Part shown: one piece after another, positions 15,750-23,542 of the stretch
Layout: every line of letters begins with the position of its first letter
Numbering within the stretch: the first letter of the stretch is position 1
NCBI RefSeq assembly: GCF_016863655.1
Contig: NZ_BOPH01000082.1
Span: 124,001-188,000 of the forward strand
Source of the DNA: Virgisporangium ochraceum
Lineage (GTDB): Bacteria; Actinomycetota; Actinomycetes; Mycobacteriales; Micromonosporaceae
DNA length: 64,000 nt
Reading direction: 5' to 3'
Made by a program: the position numbers and the translations under genes
Notes under the pieces: model-generated
The model's input: the letters and a program-made list of their open reading frames with translations, nothing else
Database searches by the model: none
What the model was told of the DNA's origin: nothing

Positions 15750-16195
15750 TCCCGGCCCGGTCGGCCGGACTGCGCACCGGTGAGGTGGCCGAGCGGGCCG
15801 GGGTGAACATCCAGACGCTGCGGTACTACGAGCGGCGCGGACTGCTCGCCGCGCCGGTCCGGTCGATCGGTGGGCACCGCCTCTACCCACCGGACACGGT
15901 GGCCCTGCTGAACGTGATCAAGGCCGCGCAGCGCCTGGGCTTCACCCTCGACGAGGTCGCCGACCTCCTCGACGCGGGACGCCGCCGGCACCCGACCCGG
16001 GACCTGCGCGAGCGCGCGACGCGCAAGATCGACGAGATCGACCGGAAGATCGCCGACCTCACCGCCATCCGCGCGGCGCTGACCGAGGTCGCCGAAGCCC
16101 GGTGCGAGAGCCTGGCCCACTGCACCTGCGTCGACTGCCCGGTCCCGTTCCTGACCATCGGCTCCGCCGAGTCCCACGACGAGGACCCGACCTGA
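15746..16195 (+). CDS. MerR-family metal-responsive regulator
   Basis: This 149-residue regulator has the MerR HTH at residues 8-75 (RTGEVAERAGVNIQTLRYYE, RRGLL, GHRLY), a dimerisation helix and a C-terminal cysteine cluster, CESLAHCTCVDCPVPF, with four Cys. Metal sensors of the family (Hg, Cu, Zn, Pb) place ligands in this region, so it should sense a thiophilic metal; which one is not clear. It probably controls its own operon through the palindrome at 15336-15353, and possibly the divergent oxidase operon. Confidence 0.85.
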   Translation: MIPARSAGLRTGEVAERAGVNIQTLRYYERRGLLAAPVRSIGGHRLYPPDTVALLNVIKAAQRLGFTLDEVADLLDAGRRRHPTRDLRERATRKIDEIDRKIADLTAIRAALTEVAEARCESLAHCTCVDCPVPFLTIGSAESHDEDPT

Positions 16196-16230
16196 GCCTT
16201 GGCCGGTCCTCCGCGCGCAGGCCAAATGCT

Positions 16231-16275
16231 CTTGGCTCGGATGGTCTTGACTCGGATATTCTCGGGTCATAAGGT
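16231..16275 (+). promoter_or_regulatory. Promoter of lactonase/MarR operon with direct repeats
   Basis: TTGACT (16247-16252) and TAAGGT (16270-16275) are separated by 17 bases and lie 7 bases before the ATG at 16282, so the transcript may be leaderless. CTTGRCTCGGAT occurs twice (16231-16242 and 16246-16257, period 15), the second copy overlapping the -35. The MarR regulator two genes downstream could bind here. Confidence 0.55.
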
Positions 16276-16281
16276 TTTGGC

Positions 16282-17139
16282 ATGGTCATCACGCCTTTCC
16301 CGTACTGGACAGGTCGGCTGCCCGAGGCGACCCCGCCGGCGGACATGGCGCTGTACCGTCTGCCCACCGGCACATATACGACGCGGGCGTTCTTCGCCGT
16401 GACCGGAGGATCCGTACGGGACAAGCGTGACTTCGCGGCCACCGCTGTGCTCATCTCCCACCCGAAGGGCGACCTGCTCATCGACGCCGGGTTCGGCGAA
16501 CACGTGGCGGAGCACATCACGATGCTGGCGCGCATGGAGCGCGCTCCCTACCGGCTCGGCCGCACCGCGGCGCAGCAGCTCGATGCGGCCGGCTACGACC
16601 GGTCCCGGCTGCTGGGCGTGCTCGTCACGCACGTGCACTGGGATCACGTCAGTGGCCTGGACTCCCTGCGGGTGCCGGTGTGGATCAACGAAGCCGAGAT
16701 CCGCTACGGCGCCGACGACTCGCACGGCACGGTGTTCCGCGCGGTGTCCCAAGGCCTGGAGATCCGGACGTACACCTTCGACGGCTCGGAGTATCTCGGC
16801 TTTCCGGCGAGCTTGGACTTCTACGGAGACGGCTCGGTGATCGTGGCCCTCGCCGCGGGGCACACCCCGGGTTCCGTCGTCGTGTTCGTCACGCTGCCCA
16901 CCGGGAAGCGGTATGCGTTCATCGGCGACCTCACCTGGCAGATGGACGGCATCTCCCGTGGTGCGGAACGTCCGTGGTTGATGCGCCGCGTCGCCGATGT
17001 CGACGCCAGGACCGTCCGGGTCGGCCTGCAGCGCAGCATCGCCCTCAGCCGCGTGTTGCAGGTGGTTCCGGCCCACGACGTCCCCGCGTACGACAGCATC
17101 CCGCTCCTGCCGTCCCGGTTCCCGGGCGTGACACTGTGA
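16282..17139 (+). CDS. Metallo-beta-lactamase-fold hydrolase, lactonase-like
   Basis: The 285-residue protein carries the metal-binding motif HVHWDH (about residues 116-121), a downstream GHTPGS histidine and a further IGDLTW aspartate, the usual dinuclear zinc set of the metallo-beta-lactamase fold. The sequence layout is close to AiiA/AttM-type N-acyl homoserine lactonases and related quorum-quenching or lactone hydrolases. A hydrophobic N-terminal segment is present but not a clear signal peptide. It is followed at 2 bases by a MarR regulator and then a CMD protein, forming one operon. The lactone substrate is inferred. Confidence 0.8.
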   Translation: MVITPFPYWTGRLPEATPPADMALYRLPTGTYTTRAFFAVTGGSVRDKRDFAATAVLISHPKGDLLIDAGFGEHVAEHITMLARMERAPYRLGRTAAQQLDAAGYDRSRLLGVLVTHVHWDHVSGLDSLRVPVWINEAEIRYGADDSHGTVFRAVSQGLEIRTYTFDGSEYLGFPASLDFYGDGSVIVALAAGHTPGSVVVFVTLPTGKRYAFIGDLTWQMDGISRGAERPWLMRRVADVDARTVRVGLQRSIALSRVLQVVPAHDVPAYDSIPLLPSRFPGVTL

Positions 17140-17141
17140 CC

Positions 17142-17654
17142 ATGCCTGCCTCACCCACCTCGGGCCGCCCCGACCAGACGATCGACGACGAGGCACCGCG
17201 GCGCCCCACTCTGGGACCGGGGCCCGACTCCGAGCTCACGTGGCTGCTCCACCGGGCGGCCCAGCGGATGCACGCACTCGTCGGCGCGGAAGCGGAACGC
17301 CACGGCCTGTCGCTGCGCGACCACATCGTCCTCAGCGCTCTGCACAAGACCGGCGATCTGACCCAGGTCGAACTCGGGCAGGCCCTCGGCATGGACAAGA
17401 CGACTCTGACTGCGGAGATCGACCGGCTCGAGCGCATGGAACTCGTTTCACGGCGCGTCAACCCGCGAGACCGGCGGGCCCGCATCGTCGCCATCACCCC
17501 GAAAGGCGATGCGGTGCGGACGGCGATCGCTGCCGGCGCCGAGGCCCGTGAGGCCGACGCGGTCCGGTCCATCCCGGCGGCCGAGGTCGCACAGCTGAGA
17601 CGGGCTCTCTACTCCATCATCGGCTCGGCCGAAGACCCGGGGTCGTGCATATGA
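17142..17654 (+). CDS. MarR-family transcriptional regulator
   Basis: This 170-residue winged-helix protein has the MarR core at about residues 28-160 (LSLRDHIVLSALHKTGDLTQ, LGQALGMDKTTLTAEIDRLE and the wing DRRARIVAITPKG). The N-terminal 25 residues are disordered and acidic. It lies immediately after the lactonase-like gene and overlaps the following CMD gene by 4 bases. MarR proteins in such operons usually repress them and release DNA on binding a phenolic or lipophilic ligand; the repeats at 16231-16257 are a candidate operator. Confidence 0.85.
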   Translation: MPASPTSGRPDQTIDDEAPRRPTLGPGPDSELTWLLHRAAQRMHALVGAEAERHGLSLRDHIVLSALHKTGDLTQVELGQALGMDKTTLTAEIDRLERMELVSRRVNPRDRRARIVAITPKGDAVRTAIAAGAEAREADAVRSIPAAEVAQLRRALYSIIGSAEDPGSCI

Positions 17655-18058
17655 ACGCTTCCGAGGACGTGGCCGACCGCATCGCCGCCGGCCGCGCCGT
17701 GTACGCCCGCAACCTGGGCATGCCAGAGGACGAAGCCGAGAGCATGCTCGCGGCGCGCGCCGGCGCACAGTACGCCCGGGAGGCCTTTCTCGCGGCCGGC
17801 GGACCCGGTTGGTCCGGAACGGAACTGACCGACCGCGACCGCAGTGTCGCCGTTGTCGCCGCCCTCGTCGGCCAACACGTCGTCGATGCCCGCCTGATCA
17901 CCTATCTGAACGCCGCACGCGCCGCCGGTGTCACGGACCAGGGCCTTGCCGAGTTGATGGTGCTGCTGACGGCCTACCTCGGTCAGCCGGCGGCATCGGC
18001 CGCCATGGCCGCCGTCCTGAGCACAGCGCGACGACCAGGCGCGGTCATCACCCACTGA
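17651..18058 (+). CDS. Carboxymuconolactone decarboxylase-family protein
   Basis: This 135-residue all-helical protein resembles the CMD/AhpD family. The central helices contain LVGQHVVDARLITYLNAARA and LAELMVLLTAYLGQPAASAA, which align with the hexameric CMD core. The CxxC pair of the AhpD peroxidase class is absent, so a decarboxylase- or lactone-type role is more likely than peroxidase activity. ATG 17651 overlaps the MarR stop; a GTG two codons upstream is possible. With the lactone hydrolase it suggests breakdown of a lactone or aromatic-derived compound. Confidence 0.65.
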   Translation: MNASEDVADRIAAGRAVYARNLGMPEDEAESMLAARAGAQYAREAFLAAGGPGWSGTELTDRDRSVAVVAALVGQHVVDARLITYLNAARAAGVTDQGLAELMVLLTAYLGQPAASAAMAAVLSTARRPGAVITH

Positions 18059-18098
18059 CGGCGGACCCCCGTCGATCAGACGGGGTCGAGGTGGGTGG

Positions 18099-18245
18099 TC
18101 AGCGTCCGTGGGACCACCGGAGCGCGTCGGTGCGGACGCGGTCGTGACGGGTCTGCGCGCGCTGCGCGGCGGTGGTGACCTCGGCACAGCGCTCGCAGAA
18201 CTGGACGCCGACATCGACGGTGCGCCCTCGCCTGATCCGGAACAT
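18099..18245 (-). CDS. 48-residue CxxC small protein
   Basis: The ORF reads MFRIRRGRTVDVGVQFCERC and continues 28 residues to a TGA at 18099-18101. It holds one CxxC pair (Cys17, Cys20) and a basic, arginine-rich body, so it could be a small metal-binding or redox peptide. It stands alone after the MFS gene on the same strand and has a strong palindromic operator directly upstream (18272-18293), which argues that it is a regulated real gene. I recall similar short arginine-rich CxxC peptides in actinomycetes but no assigned function. Confidence 0.6.
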   Translation of the reverse strand: MFRIRRGRTVDVGVQFCERCAEVTTAAQRAQTRHDRVRTDALRWSHGR

Positions 18246-18271
18246 GGTGTGACTCCCTGGTTTCCGCAATC

Positions 18272-18329
18272 TGTTTAGATGAACATCTAAACAGTGACAT
18301 CTGTTTAGATCATTGTCAATTTAGATGGA
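18272..18329 (-). promoter_or_regulatory. Operator cluster: perfect palindrome plus extra half-sites
   Basis: TGTTTAGATG and CATCTAAACA (18272-18281 and 18284-18293) form a perfect inverted repeat with a 2-base spacer. Another TGTTTAGAT copy occurs at 18302-18310 and ATTTAGATGG at about 18319-18328. On the minus strand a TTGACA -35-like hexamer (18311-18316) lies among these repeats. The site precedes the 48-residue CxxC gene and looks like an ArsR- or MarR-type repressor operator with cooperative binding. Confidence 0.7.
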
Positions 18330-19595
18330 TGCCGAATCAGATATCGGATCGCCGACCGGGGACGGGCTCGCCGCCCGCACGAGAATCCCGACGGCGGCGA
18401 CGAGGCACGCCCCGCTGATGCCGAGCACGACCGGCGGGTAGCCACCGCCGGCCTGCAGGGCGGCGGCGCCGAGCGGCGCACCGGCGCGGGCCAGGGTGAT
18501 GGGCACGGCGAGGCTGCCGGCGATCGTCGCGTAGGCCACGGTGCCGTACCGGTCGGCGAGCAGTGCCGGCGCGGCGAGACTGGCGATGCCGAACCCGAGT
18601 CCGAACGCCACGACCCCGACGACCGCGCCGGCCCTGCTGCCGCCCACGACGAGCAGGCTGAGGGCCGCGCCCGCCTGGACGGCGAAGATCGCGGCCACGA
18701 CTGTGGTCGTCCTGATCCGACGCTGGACTCCGGTGAGGACGATCCGGCCGGTCACCGACAACACCCCCAGCAGGCCAACGACGGTGGCCGCGAACGTGAC
18801 CGGGTGTCCGGCGTCGGTGAGCAGGCCGACGAGGTGGAATGTCATCGCGGTCATCGCCGCCCCGTGTGCGACGAACGCGACCGCCATCGCCCAGAACCGC
18901 GTGTCGGCGAGCGCCGCGCGGACGACGGCGGCGCGGGTGGCGCCGGTCGCCGCCGGTGGCGGTCCGTCGGGGTCCGGGCGCGGTCTCTTCGGGACCGCGA
19001 GAGCGTGCAACGGCACGGTGACGATCCCGTGCACGGCGGCCAGCACGAGCAGGGCCGTGCGCCAGCCGTGGCGGTCCACGAGAAATCCGGCCAGCGGCAG
19101 GAAGATGGCGCTGGCGAAGCCGGCCACGACCGTCACCGCGAGCAGTGCCTTCGCGCGGCGGGCGGCGCCGAACCACGACACCAGGACGGCGAACGCCGGT
19201 TCGTAGAGGACCATCGCGCCGGTGGCGCCGATCCCGACGAGAACGGCGTAGAGCTGCCAGACGTGCTGCGCCTGCGACCACGCCACGAGCAGCCCGGTCG
19301 CGACGAGCGACCCGGTCGTCATGAGTGCCCGGCCGCCGTGCCGGTCGAGCCACCGTCCGACGGGCACCGCCATCGCGGCACCGGCGAGGATCGCACAGGT
19401 CATCGCCCCGGTGACCGTCGCGGTCGACACCCCCAGCGTGGTGGCGATCGGCCGCATCAGGACGGCGAAGGAGTAGTACAGGACGCCGTAACCGACGGTC
19501 TGCGTCACCGCCAGCGCGGCGACGAGCCGCCAGCCACGGGCATGCGGCGGGCCGCCGGACCGAGGCCCGGCGGCCACCACCGGAGCGGGCGTCAC
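18321..19595 (-). CDS. Major facilitator superfamily exporter in ars-type locus
   Basis: This 424-residue, 12-helix MFS carrier has the loop-2 motif GRWLDRHGGR, the form of the family signature used by drug/metabolite exporters. A central cytoplasmic loop rich in Pro and Arg separates the two six-helix halves. It lies 5 bases after the FAD oxidoreductase with the CC-rich tail and near an ArsR with a CVCD site, so export of an arsenical is plausible, as in ArsJ/ArsK-type transporters. The sequence alone does not prove the substrate. The tail of the gene overlaps the operator cluster. Confidence 0.8.
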   Translation of the reverse strand: MTPAPVVAAGPRSGGPPHARGWRLVAALAVTQTVGYGVLYYSFAVLMRPIATTLGVSTATVTGAMTCAILAGAAMAVPVGRWLDRHGGRALMTTGSLVATGLLVAWSQAQHVWQLYAVLVGIGATGAMVLYEPAFAVLVSWFGAARRAKALLAVTVVAGFASAIFLPLAGFLVDRHGWRTALLVLAAVHGIVTVPLHALAVPKRPRPDPDGPPPAATGATRAAVVRAALADTRFWAMAVAFVAHGAAMTAMTFHLVGLLTDAGHPVTFAATVVGLLGVLSVTGRIVLTGVQRRIRTTTVVAAIFAVQAGAALSLLVVGGSRAGAVVGVVAFGLGFGIASLAAPALLADRYGTVAYATIAGSLAVPITLARAGAPLGAAALQAGGGYPPVVLGISGACLVAAVGILVRAASPSPVGDPISDSASI

Positions 19596-19599
19596 GGTC

Positions 19600-21024
19600 T
19601 CAGCCGCAACAGCCGCCGTCCTTGCCGTCGGCCTTATCCGGTGACGACGCGACGGGCAGCAGGGCCAGCGGGGCGGACAGCAGCCCGCCCGCGATGCCGG
19701 TGGCCAGCCCCCGCCCGGCCGGTACCGCCTCGGCGGCCGGCGTTCCGCAGCAGCCGCCGCCCGCGTCGATGGTGTCGGTGTCGGGGACCGGGTTGCTGTT
19801 GCACACGCCGGTCTCGGGCAGGTCGAGCTGGACGTCGCGGGCGGCGTCCCAGTCGCCGGCCAGCGCGGCGACGACGGAGCGGGCCTGTTCGTAGCCGGTG
19901 GCGAGCAGGAACGTCGGTGCCCGGCCGTAGCTCTTGACGCCGATGGCGTAGTAGCCGGGTTCGGGGTGGGTGAGCTCGTCGACGCCGTGCGGGGGCACGG
20001 TGCCGCAGGAGTGCTGGTTCGGGTCGATCAGCGGCGCCAGCGCGCGCGTCGATCCCATGATGGGGTCGAGGTCGAGGCGCAGCTCCGAGGCGACGCCGTG
20101 GTCGGGCCGGAAGCCGGTCGCGGACACGATCCGGTCGACGGTGATGCTGTCGCTGCCGTCGGAGACCACGACGCGGCCATCGGTGACGGTCACCGACCGG
20201 ACGCTGAAGTTGGTGACCAGTGTGATGGTTCCGGACCGCACGTGTTCGCGCAGCCGGCTGCCGAGGGCACCCCGGGCGGGCAGCGCGTCGGCGGCCTGGC
20301 CGCCGTAGGTGCGCGCCGGGCTCGCGGACCGGATCGCCCACACCACACCGGTTCCCGGCGCCTTGCCGGTGAGTTCGGCCAGGGACAGCAACGTGTTGGC
20401 CGCCGAGTGTCCGGCGCCGACGACGAGGGTCCGCTTGCCGGCGAACCGGTCCCGGTCGGCGCCGAGTACGTCGGGCAGCGCGTGCTCGACGAAACCGGCC
20501 GCAGCCGACTCGCCGTGGGCGGGGATGCCGGCGGCGCCGAGCACGTTCGGGGTGCCCCAGGTGCCGGAGGCGTCGATGACCGCGCGGGCGAGCACGTCCT
20601 CGCCGTCGGCCAGGCGGATCAGGAACGGCGCGGCGTCGCGTCCGGCGGTGCGGAGCCGGTCGAGGCCCAGCCGGGTGATGGCCAGCACCCGCGTGTCGTA
20701 CCGCACGTGCGGCTTGAGCGCGGGCAGGTCGGCGAGCGGCTGCAGGTAGTCGTCGGCCAGCTGGCCGCCGGTGGGAAGCACGTCCGGGTCCGGTTCGACC
20801 CAGCCGGCCTCGGCGAGCAGCCGACGGGCGGCCGCGTCGACGTTGAACCGCCAGGGGGAGAACAGCCGCACGTGTCCCCACTGCCGCACCGCGGCCGCGG
20901 GTGTCCCGCCGGCTTCCAGGACGGTGAACGGGATGCCCCGTTCGGCCAGGTGCGCTGCCGCGGCCAACCCGACCGGGCCGGCGCCGATGACGGCGACCGG
21001 CAGGTCCTCCAGACGGATGCTCAT
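19600..21024 (-). CDS. FAD/NAD(P)-dependent oxidoreductase with CC-rich C-terminal tail, ars-linked
   Basis: This 474-residue flavoprotein has an N-terminal FAD motif, VAVIGAGPVGLAAAAHL, and a second dinucleotide site, TLVVGAGHSAANTLL, near residue 198. The SATGFRPD motif is near residue 308. After the catalytic region the tail contains GGGCCGTP and ends GGCCG, two vicinal cysteine pairs that can bind As(III) or other soft metals. Such monooxygenases are common in actinobacterial arsenic loci, sometimes called ArsO, with an unproven reaction. It is the first gene of a minus operon with the MFS exporter and is divergent from an ArsR gene 93 bases away. Confidence 0.85.
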   Translation of the reverse strand: MSIRLEDLPVAVIGAGPVGLAAAAHLAERGIPFTVLEAGGTPAAAVRQWGHVRLFSPWRFNVDAAARRLLAEAGWVEPDPDVLPTGGQLADDYLQPLADLPALKPHVRYDTRVLAITRLGLDRLRTAGRDAAPFLIRLADGEDVLARAVIDASGTWGTPNVLGAAGIPAHGESAAAGFVEHALPDVLGADRDRFAGKRTLVVGAGHSAANTLLSLAELTGKAPGTGVVWAIRSASPARTYGGQAADALPARGALGSRLREHVRSGTITLVTNFSVRSVTVTDGRVVVSDGSDSITVDRIVSATGFRPDHGVASELRLDLDPIMGSTRALAPLIDPNQHSCGTVPPHGVDELTHPEPGYYAIGVKSYGRAPTFLLATGYEQARSVVAALAGDWDAARDVQLDLPETGVCNSNPVPDTDTIDAGGGCCGTPAAEAVPAGRGLATGIAGGLLSAPLALLPVASSPDKADGKDGGCCG

Positions 21025-21117
21025 GTGAACGTCCTCGCTGCCTCGATGTCGGTCTAACTTGACGATTGTCTAATCAGCAAGGTTGCAGGCTGTTTCGAGA
21101 TCTGTCAACCTAGAGGA
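21025..21117. promoter_or_regulatory. Divergent promoter region between arsR and the FAD oxidoreductase
   Basis: The 93-base gap contains GTCTAA twice (21052-21057 and 21068-21073, period 16), a TTGACG at 21059-21064 and an AGGTTG...CAACCT pair (21080-21085 and 21106-21111). Purine-rich AGAGG precedes the arsR ATG. These are plausible binding elements for the adjacent ArsR, but I cannot fix the hexamers. Confidence 0.4.
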
Positions 21118-21495
21118 ATGTCGAAACAAGGCTCGGGTCTGTCCCTCGCCGACCTGCCGGCCGAGCCCTGCTGCTCGCCGCTGGCCGAGGCCCGCATCCC
21201 GGCCGGAACCGCGGAACTGCTCGCGCCCGCGTTCAAGGCGCTGGGCGACCCGGTCCGCCTGCAGCTGATGTCGATGATCGCCTCGGCACCCGACGGCGAA
21301 GCCTGCGTCTGCGACCTGACCCCGGCATTCGACCTGTCCGGTCCGACGATCTCCCACCACCTCAGGACCCTGCGCGAGGCCGGCCTCGTCGACGCCGAAC
21401 GCCGCGGCACCTGGGTGTACTACCGCGCCCGGCCCGCCCTGATGCGCCAGCTCGCCGCCCTGCTCGCCATCGAGGTTCCCGCCTCCGCGGTCTGA
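21118..21495 (+). CDS. ArsR-family regulator with CVC metal site
   Basis: This 125-residue winged-helix repressor has the ArsR/SmtB core from about residue 35 and the recognition helix LSGPTISHHLRTLREAGL. The segment GEACVCDLTPAF carries the Cys-x-Cys pair in the helix used by arsenite-sensing ArsR proteins; an additional CC pair at residues 17-18 may supply a third thiolate. It should dissociate from DNA when As(III) or Sb(III) binds. It is divergent from the FAD oxidoreductase/MFS operon, its likely target. Confidence 0.9.
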   Translation: MSKQGSGLSLADLPAEPCCSPLAEARIPAGTAELLAPAFKALGDPVRLQLMSMIASAPDGEACVCDLTPAFDLSGPTISHHLRTLREAGLVDAERRGTWVYYRARPALMRQLAALLAIEVPASAV

Positions 21496-21546
21496 CGCCC
21501 GGTCCGTAATCGGGTTGACGTGCCCGTGGGACGCTGCGACGGTCCC

Positions 21547-22092
21547 ATGATGTTCATCCGACGCGAGCTCGCCCACGACGTGGAGGCGATCCGGGCGGTG
21601 ACCGCGGCCGCGTTCCGGGGTCTTCCCTACAGCGCCCCGCCGGTGGAGCCCGGCGGTGATCCGGGCGAAGCGACGCTCGTCTCGTGGCTCCGCGCGGACG
21701 GGAGCTGGATCCCCGAGCTGTCGTTGGTCGCGATCGAGGATGACGCGGTGGTCGGGCACGTGCTCGCGACCCGCGCCCGGGTCGGTACCGGACCGGCTCT
21801 GGCGCTCGGCCCGGTCAGCGTGCTGCCGCACCGCCAACGGAACGGGGTCGGCTCGGCGATGCTGCATGCCGTTCTCGGCGCGGCCGACGCGCTCGGCGAG
21901 CCGTTGGTGGCGCTGCTGGGCAACCCGGACTACTACCACCGGTTCGGGTTCGTCGCGGCCGAGCGGTACGGCATCGACCCGCCCGACCCAGCCTGGGGGA
22001 GGAACTTCCAGGTCCGCACCCTCACCCGCTACGCCGGCCAATCTGGCCGGTTCCACTATCCCGAACCCTTCGACCCGAAGCGGTTCGGCTAG
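21547..22092 (+). CDS. GNAT-family N-acetyltransferase
   Basis: This 181-residue protein has the GNAT acetyl-CoA fold: a first strand MFIRRELAHDVEAI, central LALGPVSVLPHRQRNGVGSAML, in which QRNGVG is the pyrophosphate-binding motif, and the late NPDYYHRFGF strand typical of the YhbS-like branch. The ATG at 21547 (or 21550) follows the earlier GTG at 21520, which has no better ribosome site. It is convergent with the second ArsR gene. The acceptor amine is unknown, and a role in the arsenic locus is not implied. Confidence 0.8.
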   Translation: MMFIRRELAHDVEAIRAVTAAAFRGLPYSAPPVEPGGDPGEATLVSWLRADGSWIPELSLVAIEDDAVVGHVLATRARVGTGPALALGPVSVLPHRQRNGVGSAMLHAVLGAADALGEPLVALLGNPDYYHRFGFVAAERYGIDPPDPAWGRNFQVRTLTRYAGQSGRFHYPEPFDPKRFG

Positions 22093-22103
22093 CGGCTTCC
22101 CTT

Positions 22104-22433
22104 TCACTCCTTCGACGTGGTCGCCCCGGACGGTGGTGGGCAGCAGCAGGCCAGGTAGCCCTGCAGCTCGGTGAGGCGGGCGCCGATCGAGGCGGGGTCG
22201 GCCCGGTAGCGGACGAGTTTGCCGTCGCGGGTCGACCGCACGAGCCCGCCGCGGCGCAGGATCGCCAGCTGCTCCGACGCGGTGGACTGCCCGAGGCCGC
22301 AGCATTCAGCGATCTCGCCGACCGTCAGCTCCCGTCCACCGGCGAACGCCGTCATCATCTGCTGACGGGTCTCGCTGGCCAGTGCCTTGAGGAAGTCACG
22401 GGCCGGCGCGTCCAGGGCCGTTGGCATGTCCAT
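22104..22433 (-). CDS. ArsR-family regulator with CCC tail
   Basis: This 109-residue ArsR repressor contains IAECCGLGQSTASEQLAILR as the HTH, with a CC pair in the helix before recognition, and a terminal GYLACCCPPPSG cysteine triplet. Both are suited to arsenite binding. ATG 22433 is chosen because GAGGAAG stands 9 bases upstream; GTG at 22451 is an alternative. It is divergent from a second flavoprotein, with a CGATATG repeat pair in the 50-base gap. Confidence 0.88.
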   Translation of the reverse strand: MDMPTALDAPARDFLKALASETRQQMMTAFAGGRELTVGEIAECCGLGQSTASEQLAILRRGGLVRSTRDGKLVRYRADPASIGARLTELQGYLACCCPPPSGATTSKE

Positions 22434-22471
22434 TCCCACAGTCTTCCTCACGACATCATTTCGTCTTCGTC

Positions 22472-22486
22472 CGATATGACGATATG
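22472..22486. promoter_or_regulatory. CGATATG direct repeat overlapping start of flavoprotein
   Basis: CGATATG occurs at 22472-22478 and 22480-22486 in the gap between the divergent ArsR and flavoprotein genes; the second copy contains the ATG start at 22484. This is a likely ArsR binding site that would block the flavoprotein message, which may be leaderless. Confidence 0.45.
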
Positions 22487-23542
22487 TTAGCTCGCGTGAC
22501 CACCCTGGACCTTGTCATCGTCGGCGGCGGTCAGGCCGGCCTCGCCACCGCCCGCACCGCCCGCACCCTCGGCCTGCGCACCCTGGTCCTCGACGCGTCC
22601 GAGCGGGCCGGCGGGTCCTGGCCGGGCTACTACGACAGCCTCACGTTGTTCTCGCCCGCCCGGTTCTCGTCCCTGCCGGGCCTGCCGTTCCCCGGCGACC
22701 CCGACCGCTACCCCCGCCGCGACGAGGTCGTCGCCTACCTCGACGCGTACGCGCGCCACCTCGACGCCGAGATCCGGTGGGGGCGGCGCGTCGTCCGGGT
22801 CACCCGCCACGACAACGGCTTCGTGGTAACGACCGACGACGGCGCCACCGCCGAAGCCCGTCTCGTGGTCGCGGCCTCCGGCGGATTCGGGACGCCGCAC
22901 CGCCCCGACCTGCCCGGCCTCGACACGTTCGCGGGCACGGTCCTGCACTCGTCGCGGTACACGACGCCGCACGCGTTCGCCGGCACGCGGGTCGTCGTGG
23001 TCGGCGGCGGCAACTCGGCGGTCCAGATCGCCACCGAACTGGCGGAGGTCGCGACCGTCACCATCGCCACCCGGACACCGCTGCGGTGGCAGCGGCAACG
23101 CGTCCTCGGCCGCGACTTCCACTGGTGGCTCGACCGCACCGGCCTGGACACCTCGCCCCTCGGCCCGAAGCTCGTCAGGGGAGCGGTCCCGGTGATCGAC
23201 GACGGCCGCTACCGGGCCGCGCTGCGCGCCGGCCGCCCGGACCACCGCCCGCTGTTCACCCACGTCGACGGCGACCGTCTCGTGTGGACGGACGGAGCCC
23301 GCGAACGCGTCGACGTCCTGATCCTCGCGACCGGGTACCGGCCCGGCCTCGCCTACCTGGGCGTCACCGGCACCCCCGCCCATCGCGGCGGCGTGTCGAC
23401 CGACGTGCCCGGGCTGGGGTACGTCGGACTGGAACGGCAACGCAGCTTCGCCTCGGCCACCCTGCGCGGAGTCGGCCGCGACGCCACACACGTCCTCCGG
23501 ACGCTGGTCCGCCAGCGGCGCCCGCTCACCGCGCGGCGCTGA
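22484..23542 (+). CDS. FAD/NAD(P)-dependent oxidoreductase, ArsO-like
   Basis: This 352-residue flavoprotein has FAD motif VIVGGGQAGLATA, second site VVVVGGGNSAVQIA near residue 177 and the late LATGYRP motif. It is shorter than the upstream ars-locus flavoprotein and lacks the CC-rich tail. Enzymes of this type occur next to arsR genes and are annotated ArsO or CzcO-like; the reaction is not settled. ATG 22484 is used, though GTG 22496 is possible. The 3' end overlaps the convergent ArsR-ArsC gene by 17 bases. Confidence 0.82.
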   Translation: MLARVTTLDLVIVGGGQAGLATARTARTLGLRTLVLDASERAGGSWPGYYDSLTLFSPARFSSLPGLPFPGDPDRYPRRDEVVAYLDAYARHLDAEIRWGRRVVRVTRHDNGFVVTTDDGATAEARLVVAASGGFGTPHRPDLPGLDTFAGTVLHSSRYTTPHAFAGTRVVVVGGGNSAVQIATELAEVATVTIATRTPLRWQRQRVLGRDFHWWLDRTGLDTSPLGPKLVRGAVPVIDDGRYRAALRAGRPDHRPLFTHVDGDRLVWTDGARERVDVLILATGYRPGLAYLGVTGTPAHRGGVSTDVPGLGYVGLERQRSFASATLRGVGRDATHVLRTLVRQRRPLTARR

